DNA from: Deltaproteobacteria bacterium
GTDB lineage: Bacteria; Myxococcota_A; UBA796; UBA2385
Direction of reading: 5' to 3'
Length of the DNA stretch: 64,000 bases
Assembly: GCA_018401435.1 (NCBI GenBank)
Contig: JAGYJW010000022.1
Span: forward strand, 1 to 64,000
A model generated the notes under the pieces. That model did not search any database. It was not told the origin of the DNA and was given only the letters and a program-made list of their open reading frames with translations. Each line of letters starts with the position of its first letter. Positions within the stretch are counted from its first letter, which is position 1. Below, piece after piece: positions 53,764-63,060 of the stretch. The position numbers and the translations under genes are program-made.

Positions 53764-55539
53764 ATGGCCTTCCTACGCGTACACGATCCCCTTCGGCACA
53801 GCACCCAGGAGATCCCGCTGCGAAAGCCGCTGGTGAGCCTGGGGCGCAGTGCGGGCAACGACGTCGTGCTCGAAGATGTCGCGGTGGGTTCCACCCACGC
53901 CAACCTGATGCGCCGGGGGGACCGCTACAGCCTCAGCCTGATGTCCAAGGACGGCGAGGTCTATGTGAATGGGCGCCAGGTGCTCAAAGCCGACCTGGCC
54001 TATGGGGATCGGCTGCTGGTGGGCCGCTTCGAGCTCACCCTGCTGGAGGGCGAGCCCGCCCCCGCCGTGGCCCCGGGCGGGGGACCGCCGCCGGTGGACG
54101 CCCTGGCCAAGCTGGTCGAATTCTCGGCCACCCTGATGCGGGAGGAGCAGCCCGAGAAGCTCTTCAAGAAGCTGCTGGAGTCCGTGGTCGAGCTCACCCG
54201 GGCCGAGAAGGGCTTCGTCATCGTGCTGCGCGACGGCGAACGCCAGCTCGCCGCCTCCCACAATGTCGGCAAGGAGACCCTGGACATCTCGCGGGTCAGC
54301 GACACCATCATCGACCAGGTCATCTCCGACCGCCGCGCGGTCATCGTCAGCGACGCCATGGCCGACCGCAAATTCGGCCGGGCCCGCAGCGTGGTGGACC
54401 TCAAGCTCAGCAGCGTCATGTGCGTGCCGCTGATCTTCCGCAATGACGTGCTGGGCGTGCTCTACCTGGGCAATGACGCCATCACGGGGCTCTTCACCGA
54501 ACAGGATCTGGAGCTGCTGCAGGTCTGGGCCAGCCAGGCCAGCCTGGCCGTTCACGCCGCCTTGATGCTCAACGAGCTCAAGAGCAGCAACCGCAACCTG
54601 CGCGAGCAGCTCCGCCGCAGCAGCCAGGGCGACATCATCGGGTCCAGCCCGCCGATGAAGAAGATCTTCCGGATGATCCGCAAGGTGGCCCCCACCGACC
54701 TCACCGTGCTGGTCCTGGGCGAGACGGGCACCGGCAAGGAGCTGGTCGCCCGCGAGCTTCACCGGCTGAGCGACCGGGCCAAGCAGCCCTTCGTCAGCAT
54801 CAACTGCGGCGCAATCCCTGAAAACCTCCTGGAAAGCGAGCTTTTCGGCCATAAGAAGGGCGCATTCACCGGGGCGGTGCAAGACAAGATCGGCCGCTTC
54901 GAGGCTGCCAACAAGGGCACCCTCTTCCTGGACGAGATCGGCGAGATGCCCATGCCCCTGCAGGTCAAGCTGCTGCGGGTGCTGCAAGAGCGGGTGATCG
55001 AGCGCGTGGGCGACCTGAGCGCCCGCCCCGTGGACATCCGGGTGGTGAGCGCCACCAACAAGGAGCTGGAAGAGGAGATCCGCGAGGGGCGCTTTCGCGA
55101 GGACCTCTATTACCGGCTCAACGAGGTCAGCGTGAGCCTGCCGGCCCTGCGGGAGCGCGGCGACGACATCCATGAGCTGGCCCGCTTCTTCCTGGCCAAA
55201 TACGCCGACCAATATGGCTCTCGGGCCCGTGGCTTCACCAATGAGTGTGTATTGGCCATGTTGGGCTACTATTGGCCCGGCAACGTCCGCCAGCTCGAAA
55301 ACCGCCTGAAGAAGGCCGTGATCATGAGCGACCGGGCCCTGCTCAACGCCGACGACCTGGGCATTCAGGCCGGCGACAAGCGCAGCGTGCAGGATCTGGA
55401 CCACGCCACCGAAGACTTCAAGCGCCGCTATATTCGCGAGGTGCTGGAGCTGAACAACTGGAACAAGGCCCAGACCGCCCGAGACCTGGGCGTAGACCCC
55501 CGCACCATCTTCCGATATATCGAGAAGATGGAGGATTGA
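53764..55539 (+). CDS. sigma-54-dependent transcriptional activator (FHA-GAF-AAA+-Fis)
   Basis: 591 aa from the ATG at 53764, preceded by GGAGG. FHA domain at about 1-100 (S-L-G-R-S-A-G-N-D-V-V-L-E, S-T-H-A-N-L); GAF at about 120-280 (A-E-K-G-F-V-I-V-L-R-D, R-R-A-V-I-V-S-D). The AAA+ domain has Walker A G-E-T-G-T-G-K-E (about 319), G-A-F-T-G-A (about 366) that contacts sigma-54, and L-F-L-D-E-I-G-E. The C-terminal Fis-type HTH is K-A-Q-T-A-R-D-L-G-V-D-P-R-T-I-F-R-Y. The FHA domain suggests control by a Ser/Thr kinase such as the one at 48.9 kb. It is followed by overlapping or closely spaced genes including coaE. Confidence 0.95.
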   Translation: MAFLRVHDPLRHSTQEIPLRKPLVSLGRSAGNDVVLEDVAVGSTHANLMRRGDRYSLSLMSKDGEVYVNGRQVLKADLAYGDRLLVGRFELTLLEGEPAPAVAPGGGPPPVDALAKLVEFSATLMREEQPEKLFKKLLESVVELTRAEKGFVIVLRDGERQLAASHNVGKETLDISRVSDTIIDQVISDRRAVIVSDAMADRKFGRARSVVDLKLSSVMCVPLIFRNDVLGVLYLGNDAITGLFTEQDLELLQVWASQASLAVHAALMLNELKSSNRNLREQLRRSSQGDIIGSSPPMKKIFRMIRKVAPTDLTVLVLGETGTGKELVARELHRLSDRAKQPFVSINCGAIPENLLESELFGHKKGAFTGAVQDKIGRFEAANKGTLFLDEIGEMPMPLQVKLLRVLQERVIERVGDLSARPVDIRVVSATNKELEEEIREGRFREDLYYRLNEVSVSLPALRERGDDIHELARFFLAKYADQYGSRARGFTNECVLAMLGYYWPGNVRQLENRLKKAVIMSDRALLNADDLGIQAGDKRSVQDLDHATEDFKRRYIREVLELNNWNKAQTARDLGVDPRTIFRYIEKMED

Positions 55540-55544
55540 AGGCT

Positions 55545-56027
55545 GTGTTTCGCCGGACCCTCCTCCTCCTGCTATTGGCCTTGGGCGCCACACCGGCCCA
55601 GGCCGGCACCGAGGCCTATGCCCCCCGGCTGAAGCTGCCCGACACCATGCAAGGCTATGCCCAGGACCTGGTGGGCGAAGACGCCGCCAACCGGGTGCTG
55701 GCGGCCCGGGCCTTGCGGCGCCGCATCAAGGTCGAGCTGCGGGGCTTGCGCGGCCCGGCGGGCAGCGTGTCGCGCATGGAGGCCCTGGCCGATCTGGCCG
55801 ACTACGACAACGTGGTGGCCCCGGCTTGCATCGAGGGCCTGTCGGTGGCCAACACCCGGCGGCCCTGCGCCGACATCCTTCGCATGTTGGAGACCCGGGA
55901 CGCCTTGCCCGCCCTGGCCGCCGCCCGGGACGCCGAGCCCCGCAAGGGCGTGCGCCGCCGCCTGGATCGCGCCCTGATCAGCATTCAGGCGGCCCATGGG
56001 GTCGAGCCCGAGCGGGCCGCGCCATGA
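55545..56027 (+). CDS. secreted HEAT-like repeat protein
   Basis: 160 aa from a GTG at 55545, 10 nt after GGAGG; a TTG at 55536 overlapping the upstream stop is too close to that site. Signal peptide L-L-L-L-L-L-A-L-G-A-T-P-A-Q-A. Helical pairs follow of HEAT/PBS type (A-A-N-R-V-L-A-A-R-A-L-R-R-R-I; C-A-D-I-L-R-M-L-E-T-R-D-A-L-P-A-L). The end overlaps coaE by ATGA. Probably periplasmic. Function unknown. Confidence 0.6.
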   Translation: MFRRTLLLLLLALGATPAQAGTEAYAPRLKLPDTMQGYAQDLVGEDAANRVLAARALRRRIKVELRGLRGPAGSVSRMEALADLADYDNVVAPACIEGLSVANTRRPCADILRMLETRDALPALAAARDAEPRKGVRRRLDRALISIQAAHGVEPERAAP

Positions 56028-56623
56028 GGACCATCGGCCTGACCGGCGGCATCGCCTGTGGCAAGAGCACCGTGGCCGCCTTGTTGCGCGAGCGCGGCGT
56101 GCCGGTGCTGGACGCCGACCAGGTGGCCCGGGCGGTGGTGGCCCCGGGCAGCCCGGGGCTGGCGGCGGTGCTGGCGCGATTCGGGCCGGCGATTCAGGCA
56201 GCCGACGGCAGCCTGGACCGCAAGGCGCTGGGGACGCTGGTCTTCCAGGATGAAGGCGCACGGCGCGATCTCGAGGGGATCACCCACCCGCTGATCTTTG
56301 CTGCCATGCAGGCCTGGCTGGCCGAACAGGCGGACCAGGGCGCCCCGGTGGCGGTGGTCGAGGCCGCCCTGATGGTGGAGACCGGGTCCCACCGGCGCTA
56401 CGACGCCTTGCTGGTGGTGGCCGCCAGCCCCCCCGTACAAGAGGCGCGGCTGATGGCCCGGGAGGGCATGGACGCCGCCACCGCGCGGCGCTGGATCGCC
56501 TCCCAGGCCCCCCTCGCAGACAAGGTGGCCCTGGCCGACGCCGTCATCTGGAATGATGGCGACACGGCCGCGCTGAGGGCGGCGACCGAGGCCGCCTGGC
56601 AGGCCCTCAGTCGAAGTGGATGA
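56024..56623 (+). CDS. coaE: dephospho-CoA kinase
   Basis: 199 aa, last enzyme of coenzyme A synthesis, phosphorylating the ribose 3'-OH of dephospho-CoA. P-loop G-L-T-G-G-I-A-C-G-K-S-T at residues 5-16; V-L-D-A-D-Q-V-A-R near 30 with the substrate-binding D-x-D; I-T-H-P-L-I near 86; the R-x7-R lid in the helix around 145. ATGA-coupled to the HEAT-like gene; overlaps convergent apt by 17 nt. Confidence 0.93.
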   Translation: MRTIGLTGGIACGKSTVAALLRERGVPVLDADQVARAVVAPGSPGLAAVLARFGPAIQAADGSLDRKALGTLVFQDEGARRDLEGITHPLIFAAMQAWLAEQADQGAPVAVVEAALMVETGSHRRYDALLVVAASPPVQEARLMAREGMDAATARRWIASQAPLADKVALADAVIWNDGDTAALRAATEAAWQALSRSG

Positions 56624-57140
56624 GGCTCTGGATGGGCACGTCGCCCAGGCGCTTGCGCCCGTCCAGAAAGCCCAGCTCCACCACAAAGAGGCAGCCCACC
56701 ACCTCACCGCCCAGCTGACGGCAGAGGTCGATGGTGGCCGCGGCGGTGCCGCCGGTGGCCAGCAGGTCGTCCACGATCAGCACGCGGTCACCGGGCTTGA
56801 GGGCGTCGGTGTGCAGCTCGAGGGTGGCCGAACCATATTCGAGGTCGTAGCTGACGGACTTGGTGCGGTAGGGCAGCTTGCCGGGCTTGCGGGCGGGCGC
56901 AAAGGCCGCGGACAGCTCCATGGCCAGCGGGGCGCCAAAGAGGAAGCCGCGGCTCTCCATGCCCACGACCACGTCGATGTGCTCGCCTGCATATTCTTCG
57001 GCGAAGGCATCGACCGTGGCGCGGAAGAGCTTGGGATCGGCCAGCAGGGGGGTGATGTCCTTGAACATGATGCCCGGCTTGGGGAAGTCGGGGATGTCGC
57101 GGATGGCCGCACGAAGCCGCCGGTCCAGGTCCTTCTTCAT
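56607..57140 (-). CDS. apt: adenine phosphoribosyltransferase
   Basis: 177 aa from the ATG at 57140 with TGGAG upstream. Salvages adenine to AMP using PRPP. I-P-D-F-P-K-P-G-I-M-F-K-D-I-T-P-L near 20, V-G-M-E-S-R-G-F-L-F near 60 and the PRPP loop V-L-I-V-D-D-L-L-A-T-G-G-T-A at about 120-133 are complete. Length is typical. Confidence 0.95.
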   Translation of the reverse strand: MKKDLDRRLRAAIRDIPDFPKPGIMFKDITPLLADPKLFRATVDAFAEEYAGEHIDVVVGMESRGFLFGAPLAMELSAAFAPARKPGKLPYRTKSVSYDLEYGSATLELHTDALKPGDRVLIVDDLLATGGTAAATIDLCRQLGGEVVGCLFVVELGFLDGRKRLGDVPIQSLIHFD

Positions 57141-57205
57141 GGGGACTCCAGGGTAGGGGCGCATCCTATACCAGCCCCTGGCCCCGCGCGGTTAGCGGGT
57201 GCGGC

Positions 57206-57880
57206 ATGAAGGACAGCCCACCCGCCGCGCCCACCGACCGCCACGCTCACCTCTCCAAAGAGCTGGAGGCCTTCCTGGACCGCCTGGGGGGGGAAGACAC
57301 GACCATCGGCGCCCTGATCACGATCATCGGCGATCGCGGCTTTGGGCTGCTGCTGCTCATCCTCAGCCTGCCTGCGGCCCTGCCCCTGCCAGCCCCCGGC
57401 TATGCCACGCCCTTTGGGCTGATCATGATGCTGCTGGCCACCCAGATGATCCGCGGGCGGGTGATGCCCTGGGTGCCCGATCGCGTCGCCCAGCGCCGGG
57501 TGCCCTTCAGCCTGTTGCGTTTCAGCGTCAAGAACGGGCGCCTGCCGCTCAAGGTGGTGGAGCTGATCATCCGCCCCCGGCTGCGGGGCCTCTCGCGCAA
57601 CCGCCTCTTCCTGGCGTTGGTGGGGGGGACGGTGCTGGTGATGGCCAGCTTCATGGCCCTGCCCATCCCGCTGACCAACACGGCGCCCAGCTTCGTCATC
57701 TTTGTTCTTGCGGCCGGCATTCTCGAGGAGGACGGCCTGGTGCTGCTGGGGGGCATCCTGCTGGCACCGGTGGCTGCGGCCATCGCCGGGCTGGCCATCT
57801 ACACGGCGGTCACGCTGGGGCCCGAGGCGGTCGAGACCACCGTCAAGCCGCTGATCAAGGGCTGGCTGGGCATCGCCTGA
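57206..57880 (+). CDS. exoD: exopolysaccharide synthesis protein ExoD family
   Basis: 224 aa with four to five hydrophobic helices (L-L-L-L-I-L-S-L-P-A-A-L-P-L-P near 55; F-G-L-I-M-M-L-L-A-T-Q near 75; two more near 140-195). G-D-R-G-F-G-L-L-L-L-I and P-L-P-x-P-G are family features. ExoD affects exopolysaccharide production in rhizobia by an unknown mechanism. It diverges from apt with 65 nt between. Confidence 0.8.
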   Translation: MKDSPPAAPTDRHAHLSKELEAFLDRLGGEDTTIGALITIIGDRGFGLLLLILSLPAALPLPAPGYATPFGLIMMLLATQMIRGRVMPWVPDRVAQRRVPFSLLRFSVKNGRLPLKVVELIIRPRLRGLSRNRLFLALVGGTVLVMASFMALPIPLTNTAPSFVIFVLAAGILEEDGLVLLGGILLAPVAAAIAGLAIYTAVTLGPEAVETTVKPLIKGWLGIA

Positions 57881-57903
57881 GGCCGGGCGCCCGGCGGCGG
57901 CGC

Positions 57904-58119
57904 TCAGCCCTTGTGGTCGTGGTCATGGCCGTGGTCGTGGGCCTTGTCGGCCTCGTCTTTCATCTTGGAGTAGAGGTCCCGCTTGGGCTCGAAGATGGCG
58001 GCGGGGGCGTCCGAGGAGGTGTCGGCGAGGCCCGAGACCAGGCGCTGGCCGAATTTGCCCATGAGCTTGGTGGCGGCGCGGCGGACGGCGCGCTTCAGGA
58101 TGCGGGTGGCAGCGGCCAT
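57904..58119 (-). CDS. 71-aa basic protein with histidine-rich tail
   Basis: Start at the ATG at 58119 with GGAG upstream. Basic amphipathic N-terminus (A-T-R-I-L-K-R-A-V-R-R-A-A-T-K), an Asp/Ser middle, and the C-terminal tail K-A-H-D-H-G-H-D-H-D-H-K-G, which is able to bind Ni, Zn or Co. No known family. It sits between exoD and mscS on the opposite strand. Confidence 0.55.
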   Translation of the reverse strand: MAAATRILKRAVRRAATKLMGKFGQRLVSGLADTSSDAPAAIFEPKRDLYSKMKDEADKAHDHGHDHDHKG

Positions 58120-58252
58120 GGCGGCTCCGACAAGAGGGGGAGATGCCGCCAGCATAGGGCGACGGCGCGGTCGCGCAAGGGGGGCCCGCGCCTCCCCTGC
58201 CGGCGGTGGGCGTTAGGCGACCGGGTCCCCCTCCCCCCGCCTTCGCGTCGGA

Positions 58253-59827
58253 ATGCCTGTGTTTCAGCCCCTTCGTCCCGTGCTGCGCGCCCTTGTGGCC
58301 GTCGGCGTCGCCCTGGTCCTCCTCCTGATCGCCGCCCGTCCCCGGCCCGCCCAGGCCCTCGATCCATCTTGCGACAACCCCCAGGACGCCGCCCGATCGC
58401 TGCTGGATTGGTTGCAGCCCGATCGCTGGGATCCAAAGGCGGCGGCCCGCTGCCTGGGCATGGCGGATGGTGACCCCAAGAAGGCCGCCGAGACGGCGGT
58501 CAAACTCAAGGAGGTGCTGGATGCCCGGGGGCTCTATGTGCCGGTGACCGAGATGTCGCTGGACCCGGACTACCGGGACGACCGGGGCTTGCACCGGGCG
58601 GTGCCCCTTGCCTCCTTCCCCCTGCTGGCCTTGGTGAAACGGGATGGGCAATGGGTATTTTCGCGTGACATCGTGCAGGCGGTGGACCCCCTCTATGACG
58701 AGACCTTTTCGGGGCTGAGCGGGCAGGTGCAGAAACGGGTGCCGGGAGCATGGGACCGCAGGGTGCTCAATGTGCGCACCTGGCAGTGGATCTCCTTGGG
58801 GCTCCTGCTGGGGGTCGCCCTGCTGCTGGGTCTGCTCGCCCAGATGGTCTTTGCCGACCAGGCCATCCGCTTTGCCCGGCGGGCCCATATTCGGCTCAAC
58901 CCCAAGGTCATCGCCGGCATGCGCGGGCCGATCTCGGCATTTCTGGTGGGCACGGTCTTCATCTGGGGAGTGCCCGATCTGCGCTTGGGGGTGCAGGCCA
59001 GCCGCATCTTCCTCTTTGCGGCCAACACCCTGGCCAGCTTCGCGGCGGTGCTGGTGCTGGTGCGCCTGGTGGACCTGGGTGCGGACTACTTTGCCAAGCA
59101 GGCCGCCGACACGCGCAGCAAGATGGACGACCAGGTCATCCCGCTGGTGCAGCGCGCCCTGAAGGCGGGGGTCTGGTGCGTGGGCGTGGTCTTCGTCGTG
59201 CAGAATATGGGCGTGGACGTGGGGTCCTTGATCGCCGGGCTGGGCATTGGGGGGCTGGCCTTCGCCCTGGCCGCCAAAGACACGGTGGAGAACCTCTTCG
59301 GGTCCTTGACCATCTTCACCGACCGGCCCTTCCAGATCGGGGACTGGATCGTGCTGGATGGGGGATTGGAGGGCGTTGTCGAAGAGGTCGGCTTTCGGTC
59401 CACCCGCATTCGCACCTTTCACAACTCGGTGGTGAGCGTGCCCAATGGCAAGCTGGCCAGCTCGCGAATCGACAATATGGGCCAGCGCCGCTACCGTCGG
59501 GTGAAGACCAGCCTGGGGCTCACCTACGATACGCCGCCCGCGCGCATTGACGCCTTTCTCACCCGCGTTCGCGCCTACCTGCGGGCAAACCCATCGGTGT
59601 GGAATGGCACCTGCGAGGTGCGTCTCAACAACTTCTCGTCCAGCTCCTTGGACGTGCTGCTCTACTTCTTCTTGGATGTGCCGGATTGGAGCCACGAGCT
59701 GGCAGAGCGGGAGCGCTGCCTGCTGGCCTTGTTGGAGATCGCACAAGAGCTGGGCGTGTCCTATGCCTTCCCCAGCACCAGCCTCTATGTCGAGAAGCTG
59801 CCCGAGGGCTTCGCCGCCGCCGGCTGA
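58253..59827 (+). CDS. MscS-family mechanosensitive ion channel with N-terminal periplasmic region
   Basis: 524 aa. Signal peptide or first helix at about 10-28. A soluble region to about 165 is followed by three to four helices. The pore-lining helix and MscS core V-G-S-L-I-A-G-L-G-I-G-G-L-A-F-A-L-A-A-K-D lies at about 322-342; then N-L-F-G-S-L-T-I-F, P-F-Q-I-G-D-W-I and G-F-R-S-T-R-I-R-T. Larger than E. coli MscS (286 aa). It releases osmolytes on hypo-osmotic shock. Overlaps the convergent YyaL gene by 43 nt. Confidence 0.9.
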   Translation: MPVFQPLRPVLRALVAVGVALVLLLIAARPRPAQALDPSCDNPQDAARSLLDWLQPDRWDPKAAARCLGMADGDPKKAAETAVKLKEVLDARGLYVPVTEMSLDPDYRDDRGLHRAVPLASFPLLALVKRDGQWVFSRDIVQAVDPLYDETFSGLSGQVQKRVPGAWDRRVLNVRTWQWISLGLLLGVALLLGLLAQMVFADQAIRFARRAHIRLNPKVIAGMRGPISAFLVGTVFIWGVPDLRLGVQASRIFLFAANTLASFAAVLVLVRLVDLGADYFAKQAADTRSKMDDQVIPLVQRALKAGVWCVGVVFVVQNMGVDVGSLIAGLGIGGLAFALAAKDTVENLFGSLTIFTDRPFQIGDWIVLDGGLEGVVEEVGFRSTRIRTFHNSVVSVPNGKLASSRIDNMGQRRYRRVKTSLGLTYDTPPARIDAFLTRVRAYLRANPSVWNGTCEVRLNNFSSSSLDVLLYFFLDVPDWSHELAERERCLLALLEIAQELGVSYAFPSTSLYVEKLPEGFAAAG

Positions 59828-61877
59828 TGCTGCAAGGCGGCGCCCAGGGCCTGGGGGTCGCGCTGGGGCAGCCGACAGGAGGCCCCCTCGCAGAGCCAGG
59901 CCTGGGCCGGCCCCGGCTGCGCCTTGCCCACCAGGGACCCAAAACGATGCAGCAAGGCCGGGGCCTCGGGCTGGGCCGGATCGAAGACCAGCACCGCGAG
60001 ATCCCGCGGCCCCCGCCGGGCGGCCACCTGCAGCAAGGCGGCCCGCACAGGGTCGTCCTGTGCGCCGGTGAGCACCAGGCAGCGGGCCGGGCGCCCTTGT
60101 CGCGCCAGGGCCCGGGCCAGGGTGGGGCCCCGCCAGCCCTGGTCCGACAAGCGGGCGACCGCGGCCTGGGTGGCTTGCCTGACCCGCTCTGCAGAGAGGG
60201 CGCGATCCCCCAGCGCCTGTAGACCCAGGAGCAGCAGCAGGGCCAGGCCCACCGCGCTGGGCTCGGCCCCGTCCTCTACCGGGGAGGGCTGAAGGGGTAG
60301 CTCGGGCGCCAGCACCCGTCCGGCGAGCAAGGATCCGGTGACCGGATCCTGATGAAGGGTCAGGATCTCGTCGCCCAGTCTTGCTGCCTGCAAGAGGGCG
60401 GCGGCGTCGCCGGTGAGGGCGTGCAGGGCCAGCAGGCCGAGGCCCAGGGCCGCCCGGTCCTCCAGGCTGGCGGCGGGGGCATCCGGGCTGAGGGTGCGCC
60501 CGAGGGGCCCCGCCTGCAGGGCCTGGCCCAGCCGGGCGCCCAGGGCCACCGCAGCCGCCCGGTAGCGGGCATCGCCCACCCGTCCTGCCGCCTCACAGAG
60601 GGAGCGCAGCAGCAGGCCATTCCAGGCCAGGACGGCCTTGTCGTCGCGGGCTGGGGCGGGGCGGAGGGCCCGTGCCTGCAGCAGCGCGGGGCGGGCCATG
60701 GCCAGCAGGCTGCTGTCTCCGATGCGCCGCAGCACGCAGCGGCCCCTCGGCCACGCCCCCTGCCGTCACCCCCAGGGCCACCGCCGCCGCGGGTGCGCGG
60801 GGGCCCAGGGCCTGGGCGAACTCCGCGGGGGTCCAGGTGTAGAAGGCCCCCTCTCCGCCCGCGTCATCGGCGTCCAGGCTGGCCGCGAAGGCCCCATCGC
60901 GCAGGCGCAGGCTCTCCAGGCAGAACTCGACCGTCCGGTTGGCGGCCTGCAGCCAGGCGGCCTGTCCGAATCGCGCCCAAGCCTGCAGGAAGACATCGAT
61001 CAGAAGCGCATTGTCGCAGAGCATCTTCTCGAAGTGGGGCAGCTCCCAGTCGGCGTCGACGGTGTAGCGGTGGAAGCCGCCGCCCAGCTGGTCGTGCAGG
61101 CCACCCCGGTCCATGGCGGTCAGCGCGGCCTCCAGCACCGTGTCGACGCCGGCGCCGCGGCCCTCCTCCAGCAAGAGCAGCAGGCGGGGCGCGTGGGGAA
61201 GCGGCGCCGCCCCCAGCCGCCGCTGCGGGGTCGGCCTGGGCGACCAGGCTGGCGATGGCCTGCGCCGTCCAGTCCGGGGGGGGCGGCCCTTGCCCGGTCA
61301 CGGGGCCGCAGCGGCGCGACAGCTGGTCCAGCGTCTGGTTGCCGCGCTCCAGCAGGCCCGCCCGTCCCCGCCCGCCCCAGGCCTCAGCCACCCGGCGCAG
61401 CAGCTCGGAGAAGGGGGCCATGCCATAGCGGTGGGTGGGCGGGAAATAGGTGCCCCCATCCAGAGGCAGGCGGTCGGGGCTGAGCAGGAGGTTGGCGGGC
61501 CAGCCGGCGTCGCCGGACAGCTCCAGCAGGGCCTGCATGGCGAAGGCGTCCACCTCGGGGTGCTCTTCCCGGTCCACCTTGATGCAGACGAAGCCCGCGT
61601 TGAGCCGGCTGGCCACGGCCACATCCATGAAGCTCTCGCGCTCCATGACATGGCACCAGTGGCAGGCTGCGTAGCCCACGCTCAGCAGCACCGGCCGATC
61701 CAGCGCCCGCGCCCGCTCGAAGGCCGCCTCGCACCAGGGCCACCAGTCCACCGGGTTGGCCGCGTGCTGTTGCAGATAGGGGCTGCTGCAGCGGGCCAGG
61801 CGGTTGAGGAAAGGGCCGGCGTCGCGGCTGTCCTGGGCCACCCGGTAGCCTTCGGGCAGGGCCCCGCGCTCAGCCAC
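59785..61877 (-). CDS. YyaL/SSP411-type thioredoxin-domain protein (DUF255), two frameshifts
   Basis: GTG start at 61877 overlaps the glycosyltransferase end. The N-terminal DUF255 thioredoxin-like domain has [35 protein letters not shown] with CxxC, and D-R-E-E-H-P-E-V. Frame breaks lie near 61200 and 60745. Between them, [13 protein letters not shown] and F-E-K-M-L-C-D-N-A belong to the (alpha/alpha) barrel of this family. The last frame completes it ([14 protein letters not shown]). About 697 codons, normal length. Function remains undefined in bacteria. Confidence 0.8.
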
Positions 61878-63060
61878 CTGGGGCCGCCTGCCTGGGGATG
61901 GTGCGCCCCTTCCAGGTGGCCGTGCCACGCAGGTCCTTGAGGCCGGAATTCAGCAGCAGCCCCATCAGCAGCAGGCTGCCGAGGCCGTGGGTCAGCCCGT
62001 AGAGAGCCTGCGACCCGAAGGTGCGGTCCAGGTAGAGCCGCAGGCCTTGCACCAGAGCCACGCCCACCCCGGCCCAGGCCGCCCAGATGGGCGCCACCAC
62101 GCCAAAGAGGGCCATCAGCAGCACCAGGTAGGGAAGCACCGTGAACAAGCCCGTGAAGGCGATCACCGCGATCAACGTGGGCCAGGAGCGGTTCATGCCC
62201 GCAAAGAGGTTCTTGGTCCACCCCTCCCACAAGGCGCCCATGGAGTCATACATGCGACAGGAGAAGAGGGGCCGCATGAAGACCATCTGCAGCTTGCGCC
62301 CCGAAGCCTCGATGGCCTTGGCCATGCCCACATCGTCCAACACATTGCCGCGCACGGCGCCATGACCGCCCACCCCGCGCCAGGCCTCTGTGCGCAGCAG
62401 GATGAACTGGCCGTTGGCGATGGGATTGCCCGACCTCCGGTTGGGGTCGTTGACCTTGTCCATGTCGTTGCCGCCCAGGATCATGCCCACCACCACCGGC
62501 TGCATGACCTTCTCCCAGAAGCTGTCCATGGTGAGGCTCCCCCAGCCCGACAGCAGGTCGAGGCCCTGGGCCTCGGCGTAGCCCGTGGCCGCCCGCAAGG
62601 CGCTGGGAGCGAGGCGCACGTCGGCGTCGGTGAAGAGCAGCCAGTCGGGGTGAAAGGCATCGGCCAGGGCAGCCTCGCCGGCCCGCTGGCAGGCCCAGGG
62701 CTTGCCCATCCAGCCTTCGGGCAAGGGGCCGCCGCCGCCCGTGAGCACCGTGAGCCGCTCGGGGTGGGCCTCCTGCAGGCGGGCCAGCACGTCGCCGGTG
62801 CCGTCGGTGCTGCCGTCGTCCAACACGAAGACCCGCACCGCGGCGTGGTCCTGGGCGATGGCGGTGGCCACGCAGGCCTCGATGTGGGCCACCTCGTTGC
62901 GGGCGGGGATGATGACCGCCACCTTGCTGGGGCCCGTGGGGCCCGGCTCCTGGCCCGTGAGCTTGTAGCGGCTGTCCCGGCGGGACTTCACGGCCTTGAG
63001 CAGGGCCCCGGTCCAGACCAGGGCGACCAAGGCGAAAAAGAGCTGGAGGAGCAGGCTCAC
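61870..63060 (-). CDS. family 2 glycosyltransferase (HpnB/CrtQ-like), membrane-bound
   Basis: 396 aa, GTG start at 63060 overlapping the GH3-like stop (GTGA). An N-terminal helix precedes a GT-A fold: [10 protein letters not shown] near 48, [10 protein letters not shown] near 80, G-W-M-G-K-P-W-A-C near 120, L-F-T-D-A-D-V near 145 (the DxD). Three to four helices occupy the C-terminus. The W-x-G-K and T-D-A-D-V signatures fit hopanoid- or carotenoid-linked glycosyltransferases. Acceptor not known. Confidence 0.8.
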   Translation of the reverse strand: MSLLLQLFFALVALVWTGALLKAVKSRRDSRYKLTGQEPGPTGPSKVAVIIPARNEVAHIEACVATAIAQDHAAVRVFVLDDGSTDGTGDVLARLQEAHPERLTVLTGGGGPLPEGWMGKPWACQRAGEAALADAFHPDWLLFTDADVRLAPSALRAATGYAEAQGLDLLSGWGSLTMDSFWEKVMQPVVVGMILGGNDMDKVNDPNRRSGNPIANGQFILLRTEAWRGVGGHGAVRGNVLDDVGMAKAIEASGRKLQMVFMRPLFSCRMYDSMGALWEGWTKNLFAGMNRSWPTLIAVIAFTGLFTVLPYLVLLMALFGVVAPIWAAWAGVGVALVQGLRLYLDRTFGSQALYGLTHGLGSLLLMGLLLNSGLKDLRGTATWKGRTIPRQAAPGG

